Shown: positions 45,241-55,241 of the stretch, one piece after another
Position numbering within the stretch: the first letter of the stretch is position 1
How the letters are laid out: every line of letters begins with the position of its first letter
Assembly (NCBI GenBank): GCA_900175165.2
Contig: FWWN02000206.1
Location: 1-55,241, forward strand
Source of the DNA: Rhizomucor pusillus
Lineage: Eukaryota > Mucoromycota > Mucoromycetes > Mucorales > Lichtheimiaceae
Length of the DNA: 55,241 nucleotides
Direction: 5' to 3'
Program-made: the position numbers and the translations under genes
Notes under the pieces: model-generated
Database searches by the model: none
The model's input: the letters and a program-made list of their open reading frames with translations, nothing else
Told to the model about the DNA's origin: nothing

Positions 45241-46361
45241 AAGATCACATTGTATGTTTCTATACTGAATGTCATGCGACGACTGAAAGCACAATATTTA
45301 CGATATTGATCGCAAATGAATATATTGCATTGGCTGTTGATTAGGGGTATGCTTGCAGGAACGAAGATGGTACAAGATCACTGGGGAATGAAAATCCATG
45401 AGCCCCAAGTCAGCTACCATAGACGTTGAGTTATCTGAAGCTTTATAGCGTTCGTTCTATTCTGAGTGTATCTGCATTATTCCCCAAATTCCGCATTGTC
45501 CATAACTGAGAGGGATGCCAAATGTCCATTAGCAGGGAATCAGAGAACGATACCAAGCTCTTAACGTGGGCATAAAACGAACGGAGTTCGCCCTTATTTA
45601 TCAAGATGGCTTCATTTATAAGCAGGCTATGTATGCGCAGATGCGTAGTATGCAAACACCCCTTGGACCGTACAATCTCGTGGGCTACGTGTGTCTGCAA
45701 TTTCGACTCGACTTCTTTTTTTATCAAGTCAAACTGAGAAAGGAAGCAATAGCAACAGAAATCGATGCAGGCCAAGTTATTGAGAATTGCCGTGCTCCCA
45801 AGGATGCGGGTGTGAACGGCCGAGCTGCTTAATTCTGGTAAGAAAACATGCAGATAGGATGAATTCAAGAAAGTCGTGCCAGAGCCAAACATTTCATGGA
45901 TGCCCAGTCCTCAAGTGGATTGGCCACGAGACGATATGTACGGAATGCTATCTGATTGATAGTTCCTGTTACAAAATCATGTTCTTGCTCCTTTCACATT
46001 GCAATGCTAGATCGCCACGAATCATAGTATCCAGTACAAATTTCATGTATGCAGTCGTAGCAATCTCTATGCACTGAAGCATTGTAAAATCTTGCTGTAC
46101 ATCCTCTATGTCGCTCTCTACAAGGTACAATATATGTCATATACTAATTTTTAGTGTTAACTATGTGTGATCCACAGTCTGTTTTCTCTGATCTTTCGGG
46201 TTAAAAGTTCAGGAGGCACAAACGCACGGACATCGGATGACTTTGTTGTTTTGGGTCCGGTCGGCCAGCAATCAATGAACGCACTGCTAAAGTCAGATTC
46301 CCCGAGACCGGCGGCGGACGAGCTTCCTTTCTCAACTTGTTGGACCAGCAGTAGCACCACC
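45241..46361. other. Intergenic between bromodomain and bZIP genes
   Basis: Contains the broken minus-strand region above. The bZIP frame is open upstream of its chosen start from about 46167. Confidence 0.4.
45443..46121 (-). pseudogene. Broken coding-like region, possibly TRAPPC12-related
   Basis: Three minus-strand pieces in order: 46121-45976 (ESDIEDVQQDFTMLQCIEIA...), 45970-45880 (IAFRTYRLVANPLEDWASMK, CLALARLS, stop) and 45738-45443 (FDLIKKEVESKLQTHVAHEI ... to a stop). All look like protein, but stops separate them and no plausible introns bridge them. The run W.S.KCLALARLS + FDLIKKE faintly recalls the C-terminal TPR region of TRAPPC12; this is weak. A decayed gene is the simplest reading. 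Confidence 0.3.
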
Positions 46362-47121
46362 ATGTCGTTTCAGTCTGAGGAGTTTGTGTCTCCTTTGGAC
46401 TCGTTGGTCTTTGACACGTACCTCGACACAACACAGTCCGATCGCGAAGCAGCCGAGGAACTAGCGCTGTGGGTACGTACATTGTTTGTTAGGCTGCTGA
46501 GTAAACTTTGTTTCATTTCTAAACGAACGGTTATCATTTTAGAGTAATGCGCAATTTACGTTTGATGTACAGCCAGGACAATCTGTCGAAAACCACCACG
46601 ATCAAGAAAAAGATGCAGTGACGTATGAAAAGCTTCGACATTACTTGGACCATGAACTTCCTGCACTGTCTCCATCAACGTCAACCCAACTTCAGCAGCA
46701 GCAGCAGCCGTTGCCACAGCAGCAGCAGCAACCGCAGACACAACCTCCACCATTGTCACAAACAAAACGACCTGCTGCACGCATGCTCTTACCAAAGCCG
46801 ATGGATCCGGCTCAACTTGCTTCGCTGCCACCTCCACCTCAAATTTCTGCCGCTGCTTCAACCAGCAAACCGTCCCGAAAGAGACCTGCAAACAGGAACA
46901 AGACGGAAGATCAATTGGCTGCAGAGGAAGACAAACGGCGGCGCAACACAGCAGCGAGTGCTCGTTTCCGTATCAAAAAGAAGATGCGAGAGCAAGCAAT
47001 GGAGCAAACCGTTCGTGACATGACGGCAAAGTCAGAAATGCTGCAGAAACGAGTACAGGAACTTGAGCTGGAAATCAAGTGGTTGCGCGGATTGCTACTG
47101 GAAAAAAATTCACATAATTAG
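46362..47121 (+). CDS. bZIP transcription factor (CYS3/MetR-like basic region)
   Basis: DNA-binding leucine-zipper protein. Two exons (46362-46472, 46543-47121) give 229 residues. The N-terminal half is acidic then Gln/Pro-rich (QQQQQPLPQQQQQPQTQPPP). The basic region is EEDKRRRNTAASARFRIKKK, with the NTAASARFR core seen in fungal sulphur regulators CYS3/MetR and Met28. The zipper follows, with Leu-spaced heptads to LRGLLLEKN. A role in sulphur or amino-acid control is inference from the basic region. The frame is open upstream to about 46167, so a longer N-terminus is possible; MSFQSEEFVSPLD is taken as the most protein-like start. Confidence 0.88.
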
Positions 47122-47448
47122 ATTAGATTATCAGAAAAAAAGTTTTATCTTGTTTAGTGCTTTTGCATTTCCTAAAAAAAGTCAGAAAATAGTAGTTTCA
47201 CAAACTTGTCGAAAGCATTTCATTCAGACTTGTTTCACCGGCTTTGCAAAGTGTAAAGACAATGGAGAGGAAAACAAGACTTCCGTATAGCAGAAAATCT
47301 CGGAGATCGTGATCTCCTCCCCGTGCAAATATTCGGTAACGAATACCAGGTAACTAAATTACTACGTCGATTCTTCTACTTGGTAGATCGGTAAAGGTGC
47401 ATTCACCCAAAGTTACATCATTGCGGATTTTATTAATAGAGTTACTTT
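47122..47448. other. Intergenic between convergent genes
   Basis: Shared 3' side of the bZIP and Snt2 genes. Nothing seen. Confidence 0.5.
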
Positions 47449-50400
47449 TTAATACTGCGCTGGCAGTTCTTGGAATTGTTCATTTTGTTGTTTCCGACGG
47501 AAACAATGTAAACATATATATGAACCTTCAGTCGCCCCCGGCCACCACCAAGGGGAAGAAACTACCGGACATGTGCTGCATTTTGGTGATGGTTTTGAGT
47601 TTATGGGACTGGATGATCCAGACGAAGAGCGCCCTCGGCTACTCTCTCTGTTTGATGTTGGGTTTGCAGCTAGCACCATACTTTTGCGGGCAGAAGGAAT
47701 AGCAGAGGGTATGGTAGGAGGCGAGTCTGGTAGTGGTAACGGACCGTAGATAGCCGCAGCGTATGGGTAACCTGCGTTGGCGAGTGCAGCTCTGTAGCGG
47801 CGACTGGCAGGCGTGGTTCCAGGCTCGATTTGTTTGTATAATTTTGCATACACGCGCATGCTGGATTCCTTGGTGTCAATGGTTCTGGCAGATAAATCCA
47901 CAATCGTATTCTTGCTCAGGTCGTGTTCTGGACACCAGACCTGGGGAACCATCACGCCGCTAGGCATATTTTCTCTGAACAATCCAGCCTGTACTGATGG
48001 TAAGGCCTTATGTGGAGCTTGGATCTCAAATCCAATCCGGAAATGGTTTCGAATGGCGCAGTGGACATGTACTGCTTTTTTGCACTCGCCGCAGGTGACA
48101 CACGAACCTTTCTTCATTTTGCAAAGAAAGCAGGCGTGGCCGTGCCGTGCAGGGTGTACGGCTCCTACGTATTCGACTGGCTGTAGGGTATCAGCGTTTA
48201 CAAATTTACACTCGGGAATAAACTGGGCACATGTTGCGTGAACCCAATTATAGGAAGAAGTTTTCTTGAGAGCATCCCGTGTGCCAGACGGTGGTTGACA
48301 ACATAGAATACATTCATAAATCTGCATATGTGAGTAAACAATGCAAGAGATCTGACCATCTCCGATCACTTACATAAGATGCACTTAATGTCCGCTTGTT
48401 TGAACAAACATCACAGATCCACCCTTCCTTAGTCGTACTAGAAGAACCATAACAATCTTGGAAAGCAATGAGTACCATACCATGAATATTATAAAATGAA
48501 ATCAGAGACTTACCATTGTGAACAGATATACCACATTCGTAGCAAGTTAGCAAAATATTCTCTGGTTCTTTGACATCGCAGACTGCGCAAGCGGAGGGTT
48601 TAAAAGCTAGCGTCATGATGCGCTTCTGAATTGGTTCACAAGGGAAACACGAGAGCGGCACAGACATCACATTAGCTAGGAATAATTATTAATCGTTTAC
48701 TTTACTTACATCGTCTTTGAGTTTTCGGAAGCCAACTTTTGACTGTGGCTCCATCGATCGTTTACGCTTTTCTCCAATGGATCTACCCAAGCGGCCTTTG
48801 CCTCGTCCTATGCCAGCATTCTTCATAATCGCATACTTGAGCCAATACTCGCCGCAATCGTTGCATAATACTTCGCGGAAATGTTTCCGTTTCCGATCCA
48901 CATCTGTTGGCAACCTTCGCCAAACTCTGGATTCTGTTGCGTGGCAATTGACGCAAGAAGATATCTGCGTTCTGGTAGTGACCACAGTCGGGTCCGAATC
49001 TTCGCCGCTGTCTTCGGCATCCTCGCTTTCCATATCGGAATCTGCATTATTCTCGTTGTCACCGGGCTTATTCTTCTTGAATTTCTTGCTGGGCTTGTAG
49101 ATCTTGGTCCATTCTGAGTACACAGGCTCATATCGATCACTTTTTTTCCATTGGTAGAAATGGCGCACCAAGTCTGGGATCGTCTTGGTTGGAATCATTT
49201 TTGAAATACTGTGCAAATCGTGGCCATGTTTGATTATTCCGCTTTCGAAAAGAGCTTTTTCTTCATCAGACCATACAACCAAGCGCGGGATATCGCTCGG
49301 TTTAAGTAGAGACATGGCATGAAGTGCCGCTTTCGTGTCATAGTTATGTCGCTCGAGTTCCTGCAAGGCGCGGTCAAATAGATCAGTTGAATGTGAGGGT
49401 AGAGGTTTTGATTCCAGCGTCCTGACAGCATCCATATATGCAGTCACTGCCGATGCAATAATGAGAATACAGTTTAGATAGTGCGATTGAAAGCCACCAC
49501 TTACGATCGGCTTCTTGTATTTTATGGGGACGGAAAAGTGGAGTTACGGTCGCGCTCGTGCCTCGCTCTATCGGCTTGTCTTCATCCATATCATTGAGTT
49601 GCGGATGGGGATGGCCGCCAGGTCCATTATCCAATCGCCTCCGATATTTTGGGCGTCCACGCTTGCCGCGCATTTTAGGCACGGGACCCTGTTTGACAGC
49701 CGGTAATGGATATTTCTGAGGTACCAACAATGGGCTTGCACTGAGTGAGCGCTTGATTTCCGGTTCTGTTGAAGAATCCGCGGCGGCTTCCAGCTTTGCA
49801 TTTGAATCTCTTGAAATAGTATCATGCTGTTCTTTTACGGTGCCAGTTTCGTTAGCAGTCGGTGTGATTACTGCCCGGTCGCTGCAAGGGGTATCGCTTT
49901 TCTGAGGAGACAATCGCTCACCGGGGACTTCGGCTTGATATCGTGGACCAATTCTGTTTCGCGCACGGGGATATATACGGTCATCGATATCTGACAATTG
50001 GGTGTGTCAACGATAGCCTTTATTATATTTCCCCTTTTTTTCTCTCACCTAGAACATCCTTCATATCGGTGTGCTGACCAAAGTAACGGAATGGCCACAT
50101 GCGTGTGTATTTCAAGGTACGCGGTTCTATCGGATATATGAATAAGCTGGATGACATTGATAATACAAGATGTAATCGAATGCTACCTTTGCGCGACGCT
50201 TTTGGTGATAGGCGAAGTTTGATTTCTGTCTGTTTCAGAGACTTTGCTGACTGGGTTGGCTGTGATAGCTGCGTGGAGGCATCAGATTGTGCATTATTTG
50301 ATGGTGTGTTTGCACGGCCGAGTTGAGCACGAGTCATTCTGGTCGGACGACGAGATATGGCATCGCCCGCAAATTTTTCGCCGGAGCTTTCCTTTTTGGA

Positions 50401-51275
50401 TACAACGTTGTCAGCAATGTGCTTGACTTTCTTCCCAAGACCATTCTCAGTAGGTCGTGGGACCTCTTTTCGAGAGCAAAATGCACATTGCCATGCAAAT
50501 CCTTTTGGAGGTTTGCGAGATAGTGGAGGATTGAGACATGACATGTGATAGTTTTTCTGACATGCGGCGCATTTGACGGAATTGGAACTGGGATATCGAA
50601 TAGAAAAAATCCATTAGCTCCACGCTGAATAGGAATATTTTGACTTTAGATATCCTCACCTAGAGCTCCAAGTCTCGCACACAGCGCATGTTTGACGATC
50701 AGCAGTGAGCTCTGCAGCGCGGCCTTGCTCAACAACGATAAACTCGTAGCGTTCACGAAGTGAATCGCGGACTTCCTTGGGAACATTTTCAACAAGCTCG
50801 CACGGCACTATGTCGAAAACGCGCTGGACATATCGATCGTAGAGTTGATCGTAGTAAAAATGATCATCTCTCTGCTTGTAGGATTCGAGTTCACCTGATG
50901 GGATGTGATGTCGGTGCGTCACTATGCATTTGCCTCGGATGGATGACACAGGATTCAGATCCGAATGCATCGTTGCTAGGAGGAGTCTAGGATCATTGGC
51001 TTTGCGTGGCAGTACATCCTTTGGTCGGTTATACCAGGCGATGCGAGCCTGAAGTCCACGGCGCTGAGGGACGGTGCAAAATTCCATGATGCGGCCGATA
51101 TAGTAAGACTCGCCCAAATGCTCGGGGACAAGATAGACATGGTCTATTCAAATCATATTAAATGTTGGAGCGAAAGACATGGTAAATAGAGAGTTTTACC
51201 ATTTATGCCGACAGTAGAACCATCCAGAAGCGTTGCTTCAGTGATGGGAATGGAGGCCGGCTTTGAATCCGTCAT
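47449..51275 (-). CDS. snt2: Snt2-type chromatin regulator (BAH-PHD-SANT-ePHD)
   Basis: Histone-reading subunit known in yeasts from Snt2 complexes (Snt2C/Rpd3, or Lid2C in fission yeast). Nine exons (51200-51275, 50660-51143, 50187-50587, 50049-50126, 49505-49990, 48710-49446, 48514-48625, 48374-48456, 47449-48321) give 1,109 residues, near fission-yeast Snt2. Order: BAH (YLVPEHLGESYYIGRI ... RGKCIVTHRHHIP); PHD1 (CAVCETW ... CAACQKNYHMSCL ... CAFC); the conserved YTRMWPFRYFGQHTDM and IYPRARNRIGPRYQA; SANT (WSDEEKALFESGIIKHGHDL); a GATA-like finger (CVNC ... CNDC); PHD2 (CAVCDVKEPENILLTC); and an extended PHD (CILCCQPP ... WVHATCAQF ... CFLCKMKKGSCVTC). All junctions keep frame. Confidence 0.93.
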
Positions 51276-51612
51276 CGTTTAACGAATGTCAGCAAGCAAC
51301 AAAGAGTAAGATCAGAGTTGGGAAGAGCACGAGGAGAGGCTGATATGTAGAGAGGACGTGCGAAGAAGAAGGAGGTAGATAGTTGTTTTAGGATATTTTG
51401 TGAACGTCCAGGTTGAGTAGACTCTCGAAAAGAAGTAAGAAAGGCGACGCGGAAGAGGGGGATGGAGGACAAATGGGAAGACAAGTCCACAGGCCCGTTG
51501 TTTGCGCTGCCCGACATTGCAAAAATTTAAATTTTGTGGGCCCCTTTCCCGTTTCCATACAATCGTTGCAAGTTTTGGACACGAGAAAGTAAAGATAGCG
51601 TTTATTCTTTCC
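51276..51612. other. Intergenic
   Basis: Promoter side of snt2 and 3' side of the FAH-family gene. No gene recognised. Confidence 0.5.
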
Positions 51613-52824
51613 TTACAGCTTGTTTACCGCTCGCTCAAACACAACTGGATTCACCAGGCTGCCAATTTTCTCCACAAAGATCTCGCACACATCCTTGTCT
51701 TGCAGCCATACCGGTGGATTGCGTCCAGCCCCTACACCGTGTGGAGTACCCGTAATTATCACCTCGCCAGGCTCGAGAGTTGCGCCTTGCGACAGATAGC
51801 TAACAAGGGAGGCGATGTCAAAAACTATACATCACGATAGATCACGTTAGTCAGAGGCATTTGGGCATCCTCGCTGAGAATCAGATATCACACATACTCA
51901 TATCTTCTGTGGTCCAATCTTGGAAGACTTTGCCATTAATCTTCGTTCCTAGCCGCAAAGCATTAGGATTCTTGATGATTTTGGGCGACACAATCATGGG
52001 ACCGATAGGATTGAAAGAATCAAATCCTTTGCCGTACACCCATTGACCACCACCCAGCTGCAACTGCCATTTACGGGCAGAGACATCGTTGCATGCAGTA
52101 TAACCTACAGACACATGTGTTATGCCTAAATATTACATGCAGAGGTCAGTTTACTTACCTGCTACGTATGCCAACGCCTCTTCCTTGCAAACATTTCGGC
52201 AAGGTCTACCAATGACCACCGCCAATTCAGCTTCGTAGTCGACTTGACCATCTTGGCAATGAGGAGGAATGACAATCGGTTGCAGAGGGCCGACAGTAGT
52301 ATGTGGAGGTTTGATAAATACAATAGGATACTTGGGAATAGGTGCGTTGGTCTCTACAGCATGCTTTTTGTAGTTTAAACCGATTCCTCGATAAAATGGC
52401 GGTTCAATCGGTGCGAGGAGCTAAAGTGTAACATTTTTAGCAAAGCTCCACCCGCCTAAAATTTCTGAATATTTCATGGGTTGCATACCTTAGAAACAGT
52501 CAGCACAGTGTCTGTTACGCGGTGCTTTCCAAAGATTTCGCCTTCAATAGCATATGCTTGCAACTGACCACTGCTGACTTGCTCAGCGGTCAACTCTTCA
52601 CCTTTGAGAATGGGCTGCCCGAACCGCACGTTTCCTTGCGGATCGATGAAGCTATGTGAGAAAGACAGTAAGTTTTCGGGCTGAATCTTTCTGATAAGGA
52701 TATCGTTTTATTACCGAATGAGTCGTGTCCATTCATTCGAAATCTGATTCACATTCAATTTTTCTTTAAAAATCACTACCTATGAAGACCATCTAGGTCT
52801 ACTTACCGTAGTCGCAATAGTCAT
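51613..52824 (-). CDS. Fumarylacetoacetate hydrolase-family enzyme (FAHD2-like)
   Basis: Metal-dependent C-C hydrolase or lyase of the FAH superfamily; substrate unknown. Six exons (52807-52824, 52715-52779, 52489-52651, 52159-52420, 51898-52104, 51613-51824) give 308 residues. The N-terminal domain (WTRLIRFIDPQGNVRFGQPI) precedes the catalytic core: GIGLNYKKHA, PIVFIKPPHTTVG, VDYEAELAVVIG with metal-ligand acids, YTACNDVSARKWQ, GKGFDSFNPIGPMIV and GEVIITGTPHGVGAG. No mitochondrial presequence is evident: the first exon codes only MTIATT. All introns are GT-AG. Confidence 0.92.
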
Positions 52825-53910
52825 GACTTACAGAATGCCGTGAGAACAGAAAGGAGAAAAAGTAAAGGAGATTTACGGTGCCTTCCGGTGCATGGATAAA
52901 GGATCTGCATTAAAGTTTCAAGTTCCGGTTTCGCTTCGCATTTTATCTAAACTGCATGCTCTGCATCAAATGGCCGTTCTTGACAGATTCAGTAAATTGA
53001 TGATTGAGAATATCATTACTTCTGTCAAGCAAACAGATATACAATACTCGAGTATGAACTGCTGGATACATACCAAGTGGACGTCCAACCTGGCAAAATT
53101 TTTGGCTCGGCCACAAATAAAGGAGAGAAAAACGCGCTACCATTTTCATATGCATAGTGGCTGTTTCCAGCGCCGGATACGCCACTCTAAGGAGTGATGC
53201 GCCCATTTTCTTCTGTACTGGTAGGTTGATCTAGATGTATCATAATGACCGTAACCTCGGCATTTTATCCGTCAAAGGGTACAATAAACCGAGGGCGACA
53301 CCCTTGGTTGGCGCTCCGTCTGCGAAGTCGATGAAAAGAGGTCTGGGAGCTGCATTAATCGCTTCGTCTCACCGCGACCGAGTCTACTCTGCCCAAGGCC
53401 CTTTGAACAGCCTGTAGCCCAACTGCAGCCTTGACGCACGATAGAAGAATCCTTGCCATGACGTTTAGAATTTGCAAAGTTCCCTCTTTCCTCAATATAC
53501 GCTATAAAACTATACCTACGCGCAATGAAAAACAGCTTTCAAGTATTAGAAAAGGGACTCTGTGTAGAGCTGCAGCAAAGATACATATATCATTTGGAAA
53601 AGAAAAACAAAACAAAAAAAGACTATCATAGTCGACAATATGATCCGTCTCCGGCTTCCTTCGAGTACGCGCGGTCGTCCTCGTTGGGTGGCTTCTTAGT
53701 AGGAAACCTTTTCTTCTCATGATGCCTGCTGCTCCATATCTAACAAATAAAATAACATGGTCATAAAAATCTGTCTGAATTGTAGCTTTGACGATCATAA
53801 GAAAGGGAAATTTGAGAAGCCGCTTTTGTCCTAGATGTCCGTTAAGTTAGCACCGTAGCGAACATGATTTCATATAGTTAATTGTTCCGCTGAGGGCCAC
53901 CTGCACCAGC
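52825..53910. other. Gene-poor flank
   Basis: Promoter side of the FAH-family gene then unassigned sequence. Open frames on both strands (for example plus 52892-53197) show no recognised domain. Confidence 0.35.
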
Positions 53911-54274
53911 GCTGATTGTCCCCCCGATCCACTATGAATACATCATAGTGTGCGAAGATGCCTGCTACGCTCCGGTAGAAAATCTCCAGACCTATGTAGT
54001 CAACCCCGCGGTGGCGGGTGAGGGCCATACGATGACAGTACTGGAGCAAGTACGCGGAGGCTTACAAGTCAGTGGGGCCACGGAACACCTTCTTGAATCC
54101 TGCATCAACGCTGATTGTCCCCCCGATCCACTATGAATACATCATAGTGTGCGAAGATGCCTGCTACGCTCCGGTAGAAAATCTCCAGACCTATGTAGTC
54201 AACCCCGCAGTGGCGGGTGAGGGCCATACGATGACAGTACTGGAGCAAATACGCGGAGGCTTACAAGCCAGTGG
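53911..54274. repeat. Two direct copies of a ~165-bp unit
   Basis: Copy 1 at about 53911-54075 and copy 2 at about 54110-54274, period 199 bp. They start GCTGATTGTCCCCCCGATCC and end AGTGG, and differ at only about three positions in the shared part, so the duplication is recent. Each copy is open in one plus-strand frame (YEYIIVCEDACYAPVENLQT..., VAGEGHTMTVLEQ) and also in one minus-strand frame. It lies just beyond the LINE-like remnant. Confidence 0.8.
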
Positions 54275-54429
54275 TTCAAGATGCACATAAAAGCTAAAAT
54301 GAGAACTACTTATCTGTGTTAGGCCAGGAAACAGTGGGATGAAAGGCAACGGCCTAATGTTTAATCTCCGCACGTGTCGTGCAGACAAATCAAGAGTCAA
54401 GGAAGAGAGACAAAAGGGAAGCTGAGATG

Positions 54430-54760
54430 GGCTTTCAGCCTAGTGAGAGTCAGACCTGCTCATCAATGGCCATGTCAATTAAGACGCAAGCTTAGTTGAA
54501 GGCTGCAGTAGGCTGCGATGGCACGCAGTCGAAGATGGTTTTCCGATAGGCCCGCCAGAGGAGCAGCAGGGTACATACAATCAAATAAAAGCTCTGAATG
54601 CGCTCATCGGGAGGGGCCGCAAGTTGCCAGACGGGGATCAGGCGCTTGAGCAACATCAGGCTCCTTTATCGAGGACACACGACCTCCATATGGCCGAAAC
54701 CATGGCACTTGTAGCACCGAATTTTCGGGCGCTTGGGACCCGTTGCGGCTACTGAATTAA
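54430..54760 (-). mobile_element. LINE-like retroelement remnant with CCHC knuckle
   Basis: Minus strand. At 54716-54675 the frame reads CYKCHGFGHMEVVC, a perfect C-x2-C-x4-H-x4-C zinc knuckle as in Gag/ORF1 proteins, ending in a stop at 54666. Directly after, about 54660-54490, another frame reads RLIPVWQLAAPPDERIQSFY then LLLLWRAYRKTIFDCVPSQP, resembling the WRAWW..VFD.VP tail after the reverse transcriptase in fungal LINEs. No reverse-transcriptase core is present, so this is an internally deleted scrap. The knuckle is clear; the LINE tail is by recalled similarity. Confidence 0.5.
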
Positions 54761-55049
54761 TTTAAAAACAGTTGTCGTTTGGAGCATAAAATTGCACCAC
54801 AAACAAGGCAAATTTAAACCTGTGGAATAAAATTAATAAATATTCCCGTCGATCTAAGGAAGAAAACTTGGTAGGTTCAAATTTGCCATGTAGCGCAGTT
54901 TCTCCAAACAATGCCAACCCGATCTCAATCAGTAAAGATTCCAGGTATTACAGGCTTGTATCCGTTTTTACTTACCGAATCATCTAAAGAGAAGCAGTCT
55001 CAATATTAGTACTTCGATAATATTCAGAATCCAAGATGAACTGCAAAGC

Positions 55050-55241
55050 TTAGCGTAAAAACCTAAACCCTTTCGGGTCCCACATTCGCAGTGGTGGATT
55101 GATTGGTCTACAGAAGGCTTGGGGGCGACCAATGCCCTCCCAGACTTTTCTTGCAACGAAGCACATATTCTTCGAGGGATTGGTGTCCCTATTCCACAGC
55201 ATTCCACAGGTTTGGCAATCCAGGATGCCATGGTGAGTAAC
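55050..55241 (-). CDS. C-terminal end of a Fanzor/TnpB-like protein (partial)
   Basis: The frame runs in from beyond the window edge and stops at 55050-55052, giving 63 residues. It reads HHGILDCQTCGMLWNRDTNP then SKNMCFVARKVWEGIGRPQA and FCRP. The C-x2-C-G pair followed by xxWNRDxNxxxN is the zinc-finger half and RuvC-III block shared by TnpB and eukaryotic Fanzor RNA-guided nucleases (CxxCG...DRDxNAAxNI), with Asn-Arg-Asp in place of Asp-Arg-Asp. Fungal copies commonly end W.G.GRP..F. The rest of the protein, including RuvC-I/II, is outside the window, so activity and intactness cannot be judged. Confidence 0.6.
   Translation of the reverse strand, partial: VTHHGILDCQTCGMLWNRDTNPSKNMCFVARKVWEGIGRPQAFCRPINPPLRMWDPKGFRFLR

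Noticed and set aside
53911..54274. Two near-identical repeats considered as a CRISPR-like array.
   Set aside because: Only two long units, no short regular spacers, and the genome is eukaryotic.
1..55241. Search by eye for tRNA, rRNA, snRNA, riboswitch and origin sequences.
   Set aside because: No cloverleaf with paired acceptor arms and a GGTTCRA box, and no conserved RNA motif, was found; weak GTTCGA-like hits lie inside coding exons. tRNAscan-SE and Infernal runs would be decisive.

Overview
The window looks like chromosomal DNA of an early-diverging fungus, most likely Mucoromycota (inference). About 25 confidently modelled protein genes carry roughly 90 short introns, mostly 50-80 nt, with GT donors, CTAAC/CTGAC-like branch sites and AG acceptors. 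Fungus-specific genes are present: Chs5, a Pho85/Pho80-type kinase and cyclin, a copper-fist regulator, Snt2 and a verprolin. There are no operons, rRNA, tRNA or CRISPR arrays. Exon junctions were read by eye and checked for frame and summed length, so they are predictions, not transcript evidence.

Layout. 0-6 kb, plus strand: ATP19 (F1Fo subunit k), LAT1 (pyruvate dehydrogenase E2) and importin alpha. 6.4-14.3 kb, minus strand: Pho85-type CDK, a Tnp2 transposase relic, an ankyrin protein, a GNAT acetyltransferase and an FAD oxidoreductase of the L-2-hydroxyglutarate dehydrogenase type. 14.7-23.9 kb, plus strand: GRIP golgin, a hexokinase-like protein that has lost key residues, a short Chs5, mitoribosomal mS23, a Bem46 hydrolase and a very short verprolin. 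24.6-26.3 kb, minus: a Pho80-type cyclin. 26.3-28.9 kb is poor in recognisable genes. 28.9-33.4 kb: HAD hydrolase, four-TM membrane protein, a 106-residue copper-fist protein, and a DNAJB6-like co-chaperone on the minus strand. 33.4-36.8 kb holds a diverged direct repeat and one unrecognised spliced gene. 36.8-43.2 kb, minus: alpha-arrestin, a possible pseudogene, a small lipidated-looking hydrophobic protein and SUV3. 43.4-47.1 kb, plus: BRD7/9-like bromodomain protein and a bZIP factor. 47.4-52.8 kb, minus: Snt2 and a fumarylacetoacetate-hydrolase-family enzyme. 52.8 kb to the right edge is mobile-element debris: a duplicated 165-bp unit, a LINE-like remnant with a CCHC knuckle, and the C-terminal end of a Fanzor/TnpB-like protein running off the edge.

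How genes relate. Several act in mitochondria (ATP19, LAT1, mS23, SUV3, the FAD enzyme). Several act in Golgi or endosomal traffic (GRIP golgin, Chs5, alpha-arrestin). Snt2 and the bromodomain protein read chromatin. The CDK and the cyclin are of the two families that form Pho80-Pho85, although they lie 17 kb apart. Points of most interest are the Fanzor-like edge fragment, the probable hexokinase pseudoenzyme, the minimal copper-fist protein, the truncated verprolin and Chs5, the high share of GC-AG introns (5 of about 90, all with GCAAGT), and several coding-like fragments interrupted by stops.
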